DNA of 64,000 bases from positions 19,207,109 through 19,271,108 of the forward strand of contig CM055110.1 of assembly GCA_029204225.1 (NCBI GenBank), given 5' to 3'. The DNA is from Diphasiastrum complanatum (Eukaryota; Streptophyta; Lycopodiopsida; Lycopodiales; Lycopodiaceae). The translations under genes were made by a program, and so were the position numbers. Within the stretch, counting starts at the first letter, position 1. Every line of letters starts with the position of its first letter. Shown here piece by piece: positions 23,458 through 36,149 of this stretch. The notes beneath the pieces are model-generated. The model ran no database searches and was not told where the DNA came from. It worked only from the letters and a program-made list of their open reading frames with translations.

Positions 23458-26400
23458 TTAATCTGGATCCATGAATGCCTTGATCTTCAGACTAAGCAAT
23501 GCACAAAAATTGTTGTGTGCATTAACACTGAGTGATTTCGTGAATATGTCTGCAACCATGTCCTGTGTTCTGCAGTACGTTAAGCTTACTTCCTTGTCGA
23601 GAACCTTGCCCCTGATGTAGTGATATCTAGTCTCAATGTGCTTACTCCTAGAGTGAAATCTAGGATTGGCCGATAAGACAATAGCACTTTGATTATCAAA
23701 AAATAAGATTGTAGGGCTGTACTAATTCAAATTAACATCTGGCAGTAAATTTCTCAACCAAAACAGTTCCTTGATAGATTGAGAAGCAGCAATGTATTCT
23801 GCTTTTGTAGAAGAAAGTGCGATAGAAATTTGCTTACGACTGTTCCATGAGATAGGACCACCTTTGAAGAGGAATGTAAATTCAGATGTGGATTTAGGAT
23901 TGTCCACATATCCTCCCCAGCTTGCATCAGAATAACCACTGAGCTGATGAAGATTGTCGTTGCTGACATCTCCATAGCAGATGCACTGGTCCATGGTAGC
24001 TCGAATATATCTCATGACTCGTATGAGAGCCTTTCAATGGGTAATGCCAGGATTAGTTATATATTGGCTGAGTGAGCTTACAACAAAAGAGATATCTGTT
24101 CTTGTACAAACCATTGCGTACATGAGAGATCCAAGTATCGATCGATAAGGATACTCTCTCATTTGCTCCTCTTCCTGCTTGGTCTGGGGACATTGGTCCT
24201 TTGACAGATGCAAGACTGGATCCATTGGTGAGTGAGCTAATTTACAATTCAATAAATTATATTTGTTAAGAACATTGTGAAGATAACTTTGTCGAGTGAT
24301 GTAAATCAGTCGCTTTGCTCTGTCTCTGTGGATCTGAATTCTCAGACAGAAGTGAGCTTTGCCCAGATCAGTCATGTCGAACTCTGAAAACAGCATCTGC
24401 TTCGAGTCTTTGGCCATATTGGTATTGTTGTTGAAGAGCAACATATCATCCACATATAAGGTGATGATAATGAAGGATTGTTGCACTGACTTGGAATAGA
24501 CGTTGCAATCAGTAGTGCTTGGTTTAATCCTTGTTCAATGAGAATGTATTGATCCTTTGAAACCAAGCTCTAGCAGACTGTTTCAAGTCGTACAATGCTT
24601 TGTGGAGTTTACAAACATGATTCTTTGTCCCTTCTAGAACGTATCCTTCGGGCTGGATCATGTACATATCTTCTTGTATAACTCCATTCAGATAGGCTAT
24701 CTGTACATCAAGTTGATGCACTTCGAGGTCAACAACTGCAACATAAGACAAGAGCATTTGGATCGATGAATGTTTGACTACTGGACAAAAAGTCTCACTA
24801 TAGTCGACATTCGGGATCTGGGTGAATCCTCGTGCTATCAGTCTTGCTTTCCTTCGATCAATTGCTTCGTTGGCATTGTATTTGATCTTAAAGATCCATT
24901 TGCAATCAATGATATTGCAGCCAATAGGAGCTTTGACTAGTGACCATGTCTGGTTCTTGATCAGAGAGGAGTACTCTCTGTCCATAGCTTCTCTCCATAG
25001 ATCAGAGTTTGGTTGGCTAAGTGCCTCTTCGACTGTCGTCGGTTCCTGTATCAAGAGACAGACAGACTCTGGAGTATACCTTGTGGGTTGTGTGCGCACT
25101 CGGCTTGATCTTCTGGGAGGATTTGACTGATGAACCATTTCTGGGACTTGTTGTTGGGTAGCAGCAATATCTTCGTCTGATTTGTTGTCTCGAAGTGGGT
25201 TGACAATAGACCCGCCTGAGCCAGAAGCTCGGACTGTCGTGTCAATGGCAGGTGATGAGGGTTCTTCTTGAGCAACATCCTTGCCTTTGAGGTCAATGAA
25301 CTGATCCTCGATGAAGACTGTATCCTGGCTATACAAGATTTGCTGGGTATCATGATCATATAGCTTATAAGTATTATCAGATGAAGTATATCCGATCAGG
25401 ATGGTCTTGAGACCTTGGAAGTCCAATTTCTTCCTTGTGTCTTTTGGGATCTGCGCATAGGCAATGCACCCAAACACTCTTAGGTTTTTCAAAGAAAGCT
25501 TACGGCCTATCCATACCTCGTGGGGTGTCTTTCTTGAGAGGGCCTTGGTCGAACATTTGTTCTGGACGTAAGCTGTAGTGGAGACAGCTTCAGCCCAGAA
25601 TCTCTTGGGCAACAATGCATGTGATAGCATACATTTGGCAGGGTCAACCAAAGTACGGTTCTTCCTCTCGGCTAAGCCATTAGACTGAGGACTGTAAGAA
25701 GTGATAAATTGCTGCTCAATACCTTGGCTTTCGCAGTACTCCTTAAACTCGATAGAGATATATTCTCCACCGTTATCTGACCTGAGGGCCTTGATCGTCC
25801 TTCTAGTCTCCTTCTCTGCACGCTCCTTGAAGATTCTAAAGCAGTTGAAGGCTTCTGATTTCTTCTTTATGAAATACACCATGGTCCTTTTGGAAAATTC
25901 ATCAATAAAGGTTATGAAATACTTGGCATCCTTCAGTGAAGGATTTTTCATCGGGCCACAAATATTTGAATGTACAACATCTAGCAAATCTCTAGCAATA
26001 TGTTGATGGCTTGATTTAAATGGTTTCTTAGTCTGTTCACCAACTAGATAGTCTTGATAGACATGTAACTCGACTTTTTCGCGAGGATAGTCGAGATCAA
26101 GAACAATAGATTGTCTAGACATTCGTTGTACAACAACATGATTTATATGACCAAGTCTGTGCCAAAGTAAACCTTTATTTGAATGAATAGAAGTACTGAG
26201 AGCCTGACTAGAGGCAGAAAAACAATGACTTAATTTGTACAAGTATCCATGCCTCTTTCTGAGTGCTAGGATCTTGCCTGTCCTATCAACCACTTTACAC
26301 TCACATTCGAATTCTACTATGTGTCCTAGATCTATGATTCTACTTACAGAGAGCAGATTTGTAGATAAATTTGGTACATAAAGGACTCTAGAGATTAGCT

Positions 26401-27474
26401 TAGACTGATCATTAGCAAAGCTTAATCTTACAATGCCTTCACCTTTAATAGCTTGTGTGCTATTGTCACCAAGGTGAACATATTTCTGGGTACTGTAAGG
26501 TGTATAAGACTCGAAACAGCCAATAAGACTAGTCATATGCTGAGTGGCTCCGGAATCTAGGAACCAAGAACTGTCGCTAGATGCTCCTTGATGGCTGGTC
26601 ATAAAGGCATCATAATCCGCTTCTTGAATAGGCTATGCAGCATCTGCAGCTGCATTTGCCACTTGATTTGACTATCCCTTGCTGTTGTTCTTTGCTTGAA
26701 GTACCCGACAATCTTGTATTTCATGGTTGTTTCACTTGTAGTATCTGCAAAACAACTTCTTCTTTGTCTGCGGATTCGACTGTTCCTTGTGCTGAGCTAG
26801 TTTCTGGTCTGACTTTGGTTGCTTCGGGACTTTCTTCTTCTTCTGCTTTGTTGTGCTCTTGTTGGTGTACAAGGCGTGAGAATCAGTTGAGGAACTTGAG
26901 GCTTCGTTCCTCCGCATGTCTTCCTGCAACAACATAGTAATGACTCTCGAAAGAGTCAACTCTGGATGAGTTGTGATGATCATCATCCAGCTGTCATAAG
27001 AGCTTGGCAAGCTTGTAAGCAGTTGCATCACTGCGTCTTGATCGTCTATGACAGATCCGACAGCAGCCATTTGTCTTAGTAGGTTCTTGAATTGATTAAG
27101 GTGATTCTGTAGAGAATCACTATTCGTCATCTTGAGGGAGTAGAATTTCTTCCTAAGATGTAGCTTGAAAGCTATATCTCACACTTCGTATAGTGTGCTC
27201 AAGATGTCCTAGACTTCTTTCGATGTTTGAGCCTCGGATACATGGCCGATCTGGGTATCCGTGATATTGAGGATGATCAACGCAAAAGCCTTTCCATCCT
27301 TCAGCCTCCATCTGGTGATTGCTACATTGTCTATATCGGGTTTTCCTTTGTACCTGTAACAACGTCATACAATTCTTTAGCCATTAGTACAGTTTTCATC
27401 TTAAATTTCCACAGATTGTAATTGGCTCCATCAAGCTTGTCTATGATAGGAGTGGCTTTCCCTTGGGAATCCAT
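23458..27474 (-). mobile_element. Ty1/copia element C, gag-pol
   Basis: Gag starts at ATG 27,474 (MDSQGKATPIIDKLDGANYN) with a stop after about 48 codons and continues in pieces to 26,732. The zinc knuckle near 26,735 is degenerate (C-R-Y-Y). A 692-residue frame (26,602-24,524) carries protease (FLDSGATQHM), GAG-pre-integrase (LLWHRLGHIN) and integrase (D in VVHSNICGP replaced by N at the usual HSD position, D in LRSDNGGEY, E in GLAERKNRT). It also carries most of RT (CKWIFKIKYN, QLDVQIAYLNG, and YDLKQSARAW where YGLKQAPR is usual). RT continues at 24,486-24,034 with LYVDD, and RNase H at 24,015-23,460 (GYSDASWGG, STKAEYIAAS, SKHIETRYHY). Stops include one at about 23,721. It is Tnt1-like in domain order and sequence, and inactive. 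Confidence 0.93.
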
Positions 27475-27618
27475 GTGAAAGAATTAGTCTAAGTGATAGG
27501 AGAAACTATCAGTGACTTAAGTATGAAAATCTGATACTGAAAATACAGAATAAGAAGTCAATTTCTCTATCGGCTACTAGAGTCTTGTACTATGAAAACT
27601 GATCAAGCTATGAAAATA

Positions 27619-27630
27619 GCTCTGATACCA
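27619..27630 (-). other. primer binding site of copia C
   Basis: The - strand reads TGGTATCAGAGC, the standard complement to initiator Met-tRNA, directly after an LTR ending in CTGACA. This fixes the inner end of the 5' LTR. Confidence 0.92.
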
Positions 27631-28554
27631 TGTCAGAGAGAGGGAGAAGAGACGAAAAGAGAAAGGTGTTGTATGTAAGAAACAGAAATTAGTTTAAAAA
27701 AGAGGTAAGATGAACACGAACGAGAAACAAAACTCGAAGAGAAACGAACTCGAACAGAAAGTGTTCATGCGCAGCGGAACAAGCTAAATGACTCTCTCCA
27801 TGAGCATGACTATGCCTATTAGAATGAGCAAAATATTAGTGATGGAAATCACAGTCATCTTTCGCGAAAGACAAGACTAAATGTTAGTCGTCTATTATCA
27901 AAATGAGCAACTAGAAAAGTCAGACAGAGTGAATAATAAGAATAGCAATATTAACACAGATCTGAATGCAGAACAAAGAACTGTTATCAGATTAAGTATA
28001 TCAAGTACAAATGTCAATAAAGCGGTAGAGCACAAGACAGTAGCGGATGAAACCGTGTGCTCTATGAAGCTTATTCAATCTGTAAAGGAATGAAACCTTA
28101 TTACTGACAATAAAGAATCGATGCACAAGGCGTCTACTTTATCTATCTCTCTGATAAGCTTCTGATGCTAATTTACATACACTTGATCTTCAATCAATGA
28201 TCTCTGATCAATCAATCTCGTCTCATCATCCTTGCTGAATACACATATGGTATTCAATATATATATATATATATATATATACATAATGTTACAGGTGTGC
28301 AGATGAAGAAAGTACAGGGTGGATGTGTTGTCTATAGATTATGGGTGGCTGCAATCATTGTCCAGTCTGTTAGCGCAGCTACATGGGGTGAGCGTGAAAA
28401 GGGTGTGACGACAGCTTTTGCTTTTCGTCTTTTCATCGCCTGTGAGAATTTACATGTTAATATGCAGACTACGAGACAACGTGAGTAAATATGCAGCATG
28501 AATGGAAGCAGATTAAAAATGGGATTTAGGAGAGTAGAGGAAATAAATCCAACA
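27631..28554 (-). repeat. 5' LTR of copia C
   Basis: 924 bp, TGTCAGAGAG...ATCCAACA on the + strand. It includes a (TA)n run at about 28,256-28,280 that is longer than in the other LTR. At its outer end the sequence passes directly into the gag frame of copia D, showing insertion into that element. Confidence 0.9.
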
Positions 28555-30575
28555 GTCATCTCAACACTTTCAAAAATCTTATGAAGCAAATGACTGCAAT
28601 TGGATCAGTCATTGGAGATTCTGATGCTATTGTGACTCTATTATCGAGTCTGCCTGATGCCTATGAAAATTGGGTCATGGCAATTTCGACCCAGGAGCAT
28701 CTCAAAAAAGAAATCAGAAGTTCAAATCCAAGAGATCTACAGAATTAGATTATCCTGACAGGAAGAGCAACATGCAGTAGCTTGTACCAAATGAAGCATC
28801 AACTTCATAGCCTTCATCATTTCAGCAAAGATAGAAGCTATTTTGTAAATACTGTAAGAGGACTGGTCATATCATCAAGGACTATCGAACTTTGAAGTAA
28901 AACAAAGAGAAGAAAAAGCAGTTCCAACAACAAGCCAACACTGTTACAACCAGTCACTCGATCCAGCAACAAGAAGAAGATGAAGCTGCCTTTATGACCA
29001 AGGTTGGAGAACATCATGATATTGACTCTTGGTACTTGGACTCAAGAGCAACTCAACATATGACTCACCATCAAGACTGGTTCCAAAGCTACAAGCCATT
29101 CACACATTCAAGAGTTGTACAACTTGGAGACATCTCATTCTATCGAAGGTGAAGGAACAGTCAAAGTCGAGTTCCAGAAAGATAATGTAAAGTTGTTGTC
29201 CAATGTTCTTCATGTTCCTAACCTTACCAAGAATTTGCTTTCGATAAGCATAATCATTGATTATGGTCAAAGGGTCTAAATTCGATACAGAGGGCTGCAC
29301 CATACTCGATAAGTCTAGGAAAGTTTTAGCTTTCGGTAGACGATGTGGCTATCTTTACAAGCTTAGTCACTGTTATTCGACAAATAGCCGAGCTCTTCAT
29401 TCATCCACTTCTGAATCAATTGATATGCTATGGCATTTTAGATTAGGCCATCTAAACTTCAATAGTAGAAAATGTCAACTTAGAATCTAGTGCAAGATCT
29501 TCCTACTGTCAGCAAACCAACTTCTCCATGTGAAGGCTATATTATCAGCAAGCATGCTAGAAGTCCTTTTATTTTTGATTCAGGTCATACTTCCAAAGTT
29601 TTGCTTGATCTTATACATAGCAACATTTGTGGCCCTATGCAGACTGCTTCAACAGGGGGAGCTCTCTATTTCCTAACATTCATTGATGACTACTCTCGAA
29701 GGACTGCTCCTTATTGTCTGAAGAACAAATCTGAAGCTTTCAAGCTCTTCAAGCAGTTCAAGGCATTTGCTGAAAATTAGATCGAGAGAAAGATCAAGGC
29801 TCTACGTACTGATGGAGGGGGAGAATTCATCTATACTAAATTTAGGGATTTCTGCAAGGTCAATGGAATACATCAGCAATACACAACTAGCTACTCACAT
29901 TGGTCCAATGGCGTAGCTGAGAGGAAGAATTGGACACTCATCAAGAGGATGCTAGCCCATGCCTCTCTTCCAAAGAAATTCTGGGCAGAAGCAAAATCTG
30001 ATTCCATGTAAATGGATCTTCAAAGCGAAGTATGATGCTGCAGGAAGATTAAATCGATATAAGGCCAGACTTGTCGCCAAAGGCTTCTCCCAAATTCCAG
30101 ATCTGGATTATTCAAAAACCTTCAACCATGTCATTAAGCATGCTTCGATTCATCTACTACTCTCCTTTGCAGCTACGACCGATCTCGAAGTCCACCAAAT
30201 GGATGTCCAGACTACCTTCCTCAACGGGACTATCAAAGAGGAGATATATATGTCGCAGCCAGAGGGATACGAGCTCGTGGACAAGGAGCAACTAGTATGC
30301 AAAATCCACAAGGCTCTGTATGGTCTGAAATAGTCACCAAGAGCCCGGTTTCAGAAAATCAATGCATTTCTAATCGAAAATGGTTTTATTCCAAACTCGA
30401 CAGACTCGAATGTTTAGTTCAACTCTGTTTTTCCTTCATTCATAATCATCACTCTTTATGTGGATGATTTGTTACTTTTTAGTAACAATCTAAATTTATT
30501 GAAGGATACAAAATGCATGCTAGCACAGGAGTATATCTTTGACTTGAAAGACTTGAAAATATCTTGTAAATAAAT
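28555..30575 (+). mobile_element. Ty1/copia element D, interrupted and deleted
   Basis: Starts inside gag (KNLMKQMTAIGSVIG, LLSSLPDAYENW), a relative of the copia C gag. A protease-like block near 29,030 follows (D-S-W-Y-L-D-S-R-A-T in place of DSGAT), then GAG-pre-integrase (LWHFRLGHLN, about 29,430) and integrase (HSNICGPM, FIDDYSRRT, LRTDGGGEFI, GVAERKN). At 29,990 the integrase (KKFWAEA) jumps straight into RT (IPCKWIFKAKYDA), so about 250 codons are deleted. RT ends with YGLK-stop near 30,333 and LYVDDLLLF near 30,460. The 5' part of gag and the 5' LTR lie on the far side of copia C or are lost. Several stops make it inactive. Confidence 0.88.
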
Positions 30576-30599
30576 ATATTTTCAGCTAGTAATCTATAT

Positions 30600-32450
30600 A
30601 GAGATGAAAGCTCTAAAATATCTAAGCGTCACAAAATTGTGCTCATCAGATTCACATCTATGTACTCACCTTCTGATTGTTATCACGAGTACAATTTTTC
30701 CACTATTGTTTTTGTTCTATTGAATATTACTACTATTTATTCATCTTGATTATTGCTGGTAACTGTTGCACTTCCGCTCTACAACCGTCCGATGTTCTAC
30801 TTCCGCTGCTATCCCACATATTTCCGACATTGTGCAAGACATGACTTTCACAATTCTATCACTGATTACACTCAAACCAAGAAGTGTACATCTCGTTTGG
30901 CTTCAAGTAGCTGTCTTTGACATGCAATCAAAGTTTGCACTAGTCTGATTTGAATACGAACTATCCCTTAGCGTTCGTTCAAACTACCATGTCTCTCGTG
31001 CAAAACTTAACTTTCACAATTTTTTCGTTGATCAGCTACTTTAGACTTAACACTACTCAGCATACTCATTATGTCTCCTCGTCATTATTGGTCCAAGGAA
31101 AGCTTGTAGCAAAATTTCCTTTCCACCACAATAATTTGTCGACACATTGGATCCAAATGTCTCCAATCTACTTGTAGAAGTATGAGTAAATCCCCCTAAA
31201 TTTGTCCCCATTTTTAATCAACTGTCATTCATACTTTGCACCTAGAGGGGGGGTTTGTGTGGTAGTTTCCCTCCTCTTTCTAAAATTAGCTGACCAAACA
31301 TAGAGTTGAATTTTTGGAAAAAAACTTTTCCAACACCTTGCATCCCATCTGCTAGGATTATGGATTGATCGAACTTGTTGCCAATCTCTAAAGAGGATCT
31401 TAGTCTTTCTCTTTGAGGAAAAACTCAACTGAAATTGGATATCACCCATGCCCAGTAAGTTTCAGTTTTGAAGATAGTCATCCAAATGAAGACCAACTGC
31501 TCCAGAGAAAATCTCCCCTGAAATTGCCCTTTCCAACTTTTGACTTCCTGCTTGGATCTTGGTGGGTGTTGTCGCAAATGAAACTAACCCAAGTAATAGG
31601 CTAGTCATCCAATCCTTTGCAAACATAGAGTTGTGAAGTATTCATAACCACCGAATTTGACGATGCCATTGTCGATTCTCACCTTGAGATGTTGCACCAA
31701 GAGTCCTTGACCTTGGTAGGTTCTAACTTTCAAAAAGTTGAACTAGAAGCCCCATGCCATTCTGCCATATTCACTAGCATAACATGGCATAATGTAGGTA
31801 TCTCACCTGCAATTGGTTTCCCTCTCTTAATTCTTGCCAATCAAGTGTTTCACGATGCCTCATTGCATTTACTAGCTTTCTCCAATCCAATTCTATCATT
31901 TCCGCTCTCCTTCACAATATACTATGATTAAGCTCCTCAAAACCACTTGGGAACTTCTCAAGAGAATTTTGGCTACAGGCCCATGCCTATCTGTAAGCTA
32001 TGTGCAGACTTTTACAGGTTCTAAATCGCCCTTATTTGGCCCTAAAAGCCCCTTTCTAGCCAAAGATATCCAGTTCCAAAGTGGCTCTAAGGAATGAGTT
32101 TAAAAAATGAATTATTTCTTTTCCTTGAAGAGACTCTTCCCTTCAAGGTGAAATTCACCAGTTGGGCCCATTTCAAACTTTTATAATGAAATTTTTTATT
32201 GAAGTTGAAGGTTGCATTAATTTCAACTCTTTAGGCCACCTTCAACAAAATTTCTACCATTGATGTGAATCATACGGCCCACGCTTCATCCTTGAAGCTG
32301 GATCTCAACCGTTCACATCATTTTGTCTCTTAATCGAGTCACTACACCCACATGCTAAAGTAAACTCCTATGGCCGCTATGCACCTGGGAACACTATAGC
32401 ATCCCTTTGGATCAACGCGTGCAACAGCCATAACCACCTACTTCATTCCC
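30600..32450. other. no gene recognised
   Basis: Non-coding sequence with only short frames and no domain I recognise. Probably eroded repeats. Confidence 0.4.
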
Positions 32451-32481
32451 TGATTCTCGTCTAGCTATGGATCCACTCCCT

Positions 32482-32667
32482 CTACAAAGTTTGATCCCAT
32501 GAACGGGAAAAAAAAAACATGAAACTATTCCTTAAGCTTTCAAATCTTACCCATGAATCAATATTCTTAGCTCGATCTTTCCATCTGAATAAGCACTCAG
32601 AGATGCAACAATATTTAAATTGCTTGCCTCTACTCATGAATACTAATTCAAATTCCAAAAGATACAC
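32482..32667 (-). pseudogene. gypsy chromodomain remnant
   Basis: A 61-residue frame contains S-R-G-K-Q, then CLFRWKD, then D-S-W-V-R-F-E-S-L. This fits the chromodomain at the end of chromovirus integrases (D-x-R, E-Y-L-V-R-W-K, D-x-x-W-E). It is weaker than the copy at 40.1 kb. The rest of the integrase is not visible between here and the primer site at 32,816. Confidence 0.55.
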
Positions 32668-32815
32668 AAAGCTATAAATCCTCCAAATGGGTAGATCTTA
32701 TCCAGAATAAATACTCATCACCTTCATGTAATTCTAATTACACGAAATACTGGGTTATTTAACTTTATTTCAGAAATCAAATCTAAAAGCTAAAGAAATT
32801 TCATCTCAATTTCTT

Positions 32816-32827
32816 GCTCTGATACTA
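32816..32827 (-). other. primer binding site, gypsy-type LTR
   Basis: The - strand reads TAGTATCAGAGC, one base off TGGTATCAGAGC, one base inside the TGTAAAG LTR start. Confidence 0.7.
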
Positions 32828-32828
32828 A

Positions 32829-33302
32829 TGTAAAGACCACTAGGGACAATAAGATGAGGATAGGAAAAACACAAGAGAGACTATGGAGCAAACCACCCAA
32901 CCAAACCTAGATCCCTCCTGGAGAATCCTCCTGGATCTAGCCCCCAAGCCATGACAATGTGACAGCAAGAGGAGAAGAGCTCATCAGGTAACCTAGACCA
33001 AGTCGTCGACGGGATAATCTCTACCTCAATATATAGAGAGTAGGATCCAGTGCATGAACATATGCAATTCCCATGCAAGTCAACTATAAATAGGTTACAG
33101 CTCTACATGCATACCTCCTGCCTATATCAGTCACACGCACATGCACTACTCCATATGTCTCAATTAAAGTGTCTGGGTCCTCTCAAGGTCATTAGTCACC
33201 AACTGGCCTTGACTTGGAAATAAATCTAGGCGTGACCAATAATCTCGAACGGTCTATCATATTAGGACTATTCCAGGTCCTTAACCGAATATGGCCGTAA
33301 CA
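32829..33302 (-). repeat. chromovirus-type LTR
   Basis: 474 bp from TGTAAAGACCAC to GGCCGTAACA. Its first 130 bp are similar to the LTR pair at 39,598 and 41,626 (ACCCAACCAAACCTAGAT, GGATCTAGCCCC). It is read as the 5' LTR of a - strand gypsy element whose internal part is mostly gone. No partner LTR was identified. Confidence 0.65.
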
Positions 33303-33750
33303 GCTCCAATGCCCTATTGTAGCCTTTTACAGTAGCCTGAACTGTCTCCAATAGTGCAAGATTTGTTGTTTTTCTACCGAAATTATGTTTAATAGTATTC
33401 GACCAATCCTTGCATGTTGTTGTTTTTGTTCCAAATACTGAGAACCCAATTGCTGTGGTTGGTCTATCTGTCCAACAACCAAACCATTTATCAACTCACT
33501 AAGAATCACTCCTATTATCAATATTTCTCATGGGCTATCTCATAGCCTGCTTGCTATGAAATTTCCTTAACCTTGATTCTACAAATCGATTTCATATGCA
33601 CTGAATCAAAGGGCTTTGTTTAAAGATCACCTTGGACCATCATGTACCATCCATGTACATCATCCTTACCATTGCCCGGTTCTGATGCTACCATCAATGG
33701 AGGCGCTCTTCCAAGAGCTACGATCGTGCAAGTTCCTCCATAGCTTGAGA

Positions 33751-34060
33751 GCTCTAATACCAAGTTAACATTCTATGAGAAAATTTGGATCTAGTGGAGA
33801 CTTCAGATCAAAGATGTAATCACTGATTGATTGTCATCCATCAAAACCACAAATAAACATCCATAAGCAACAGAGTGATGGAGGAGCTCACATAAGCAAA
33901 GAGCTCACAAAGCAAAAGCCATCATTATTACAAAGGAAGTGATACATATACAAGCAAAGGTCCCCTTTAGCATGGGGACACCACATGGCATAAGCCTAAT
34001 AAATGCATGAAATTCAATATTGGCCCATGGCATTTTTGGCTATAAACAGATGTAATCTCA
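33751..34060 (-). repeat. primer site and LTR start, - strand element
   Basis: GCTCTAATACCA at 33,751-33,762 is the complement of a TGGTATTAGAGC primer site. The LTR then starts at 33,763, with AG in place of TG before TTAACATTC. The far end is not defined, and 34,060 is only where the next ORF-like sequence starts. Internal coding sequence of this element was not recognised. Confidence 0.4.
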
Positions 34061-34445
34061 TTATTGGCTTCTTACCTACCAAACTGAAATAATACATAAC
34101 AATTGTAAACTACACTAATAGTACAATCACTGTCAAGCGTACTAATTCTAATTAGATCTCCATTAAGTGACCTAACTCTCAAAATATAGTAATAAGCATT
34201 TTCACCTTCACTTTGATGTCTTTCAAAATCTAAATTGATGGAAAGATGCAAATTTAAAATTCCAATAAAATTCTGGTAACTCACTGATAGGAGTCTCTCG
34301 AATGATTCACGAACATTTTGAAAACTAGTCTGATCACAAATCATTTCTGCTCGAGAAGAATTCGCGATCCAATCAAGCTCTGTAATGAAACAAAACGAAA
34401 CGAAATTAGACGAAAGAGAAGAATTCACAAAAAAGATCAATTAGG

Positions 34446-34490
34446 CTCTGTAACGAAACAAAACAAAACAAAACGAAGCGAAACGAAACT
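34446..34490. repeat. (GAAAC/AAAAC)n pentamer repeat
   Basis: Imperfect tandem ACGAA/ACAAA pentamers, with related GAAACGAAA motifs on both sides from 34,385 to 34,565. Low-complexity DNA within or next to an LTR. Confidence 0.7.
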
Positions 34491-34799
34491 TGAATGAGCT
34501 CTGAAATTGATTTATGCTGAAAGCCAAGTGATCGTGAAGCGAAGCAAAACACGAAGCGAAAAACATGTGCGAACAAAATTAGTTCATGTGGAATTTAGAT
34601 ATGATTGCTGGCCACTGCCGGCTATATCATTCCTACAATCCACCAGAATGTAGATAGACATTGCTGATGTACGTTATAGATTATTATAGCATTCAACAAA
34701 ATCAAACCAATGTGCGAAATTGAATAAACAAGTAAATTAGATACACGAATAGTATCAGACAAATATTCATTTGAGATCATACAATCATTCAGAATCATA

Positions 34800-35332
34800 T
34801 GTGCATAACAGCTACAATATTATCTATTGATCTTTAGATTTCAAGCACTGTGCGACAGATCCACACAGTGCATTGGCGTGAGAGAAATACAATGCTCTCA
34901 CGAATAGTGTCTCACTTACTAGCGGACTTCTGGATCTGCTATCTCGCTCACAGGCGGACATGTATTATGTATATTTTTGTCTTAGAGTATTATGCATCAA
35001 GCAGAAAGTATATAGTTCGCAAACTTTTTTGTGTCACGTCGTGTAACTTCCCAGATCAGAAAGATTAAACATCTACAACTAATCATGGATTACAAGAGTG
35101 GCAGATTAGCCATGTTCTAGAGTACTTCTGCTGATGTCATAATATCGGATCAAATACTTGTACTCCATGGTACTTGGCTGGTCTTCTTGGTCCTTTGTGG
35201 AGCACAAATGATTTTGTGTCGTGAAACAATTTCGTGTCGTGTGTCGCAAAAATGTTCGTGAACATTTTTGTTTCGTTTGTCTTTCTATCAAAATTAGGTT
35301 GGAAAGCTAGCAAAGCTTTGGCAATAGAAACA
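34800..35332 (-). repeat. probable 3' LTR of copia E
   Basis: Begins at TGTTTCTATTGCC on the - strand, directly after the polypurine tract. It contains repeated TTTCGTGTCGTG / GAAAC motifs. The outer end is not clear, so 34,800 is approximate. Confidence 0.4.
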
Positions 35333-36110
35333 TTTTGTTTCTTCATCTCCCTCTCAAAGCATAATAGCTTGATGACTCCAAGACTGCTCCTCTATTTGTC
35401 GAACAGACCTTTGTTTGAGGCTTTTGTGAAAATGTCAGCTACCATCTCCTTTGTTCCAATGAAAGTAGTCTGCAACATCTTTTTCCCGATCAGATCCCTT
35501 ATCAAGTGGTACTTGATTGCAATGTGTTTCGTACTTGAGTGGGGCCTTTTGTCAGATGTATCGCAAATGTGTTGTCCATGTGCAAAACCACAGGTTCATT
35601 CCTTGTTTTGCCCAGTTTGTCAAGGAACTGTTTGAGCCAAATTATTTCATTGGCCATCTTTGCTGCTGCTACGTACTCTGCTTCACAAGATGACTGAGCC
35701 ACAATGGTTTGCTTCTTGCTAACCCAGAGAATTGTTGCTCCTGACGCGATCATCCTTCTGAGACACTTTTTCAGTCGTCCTTGAGAGATGCCCAGTTAGC
35801 ATCACTGTAGGAAAGCATCTGGAACCCTGCATCACGAGAATAAGACAAACCAAAATCTTTTGTCAATTGAAGATATTGCAAAATTCGTTTTGCAATCTAC
35901 AAAATTGGCTCATCTTGAACAAGACATAAGCAATGTCAGGACGTGTGTTATCTGCAAGGTACATCAACGATCCGATCAGCTTCCTATATGGTGTAAGCTG
36001 CATTAATTCTCTTATTTCTTTAGTCCTCGAACAATTTTTGTTCGTCAAGACTGTTCTTGCAAGCATTGGAGAATTCGCTCCTTTGCAATTCAGCATCCCG
36101 AAATCGAGTC
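35333..36110 (-). mobile_element. Ty1/copia element E, RNase H end
   Basis: On the - strand, 36,096-35,863 holds the end of RT (L-I-G-S-L-M-Y-L, N-T-R-P-D-I-A-Y). Then 35,753-35,400 holds RNase H (LWVSKKQTIVAQSS, CEAEYVAAA, HMDNTFAIHL) and the final DIFTKASNKGLF. A polypurine tract (GAGAGGGAGATGAAG) at about 35,340-35,360 leads to a probable LTR start at 35,332. The stretch between RT and RNase H is shortened, and RT catalytic motifs are absent. A truncated, inactive 3' end. Confidence 0.8.
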
Positions 36111-36149
36111 TAAGATTTTTTGGGTATATCTGGACTGATGAAGGTACAA

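Noticed and set aside
24822-25359. Two frames of about 100 residues overlapping copia C
   Set aside because: Both overlap the 692-residue integrase/RT frame in other phases and show no domain of their own.
35234-35635. 133-residue + strand frame
   Set aside because: It is the antisense shadow of the copia E RNase H end on the - strand.
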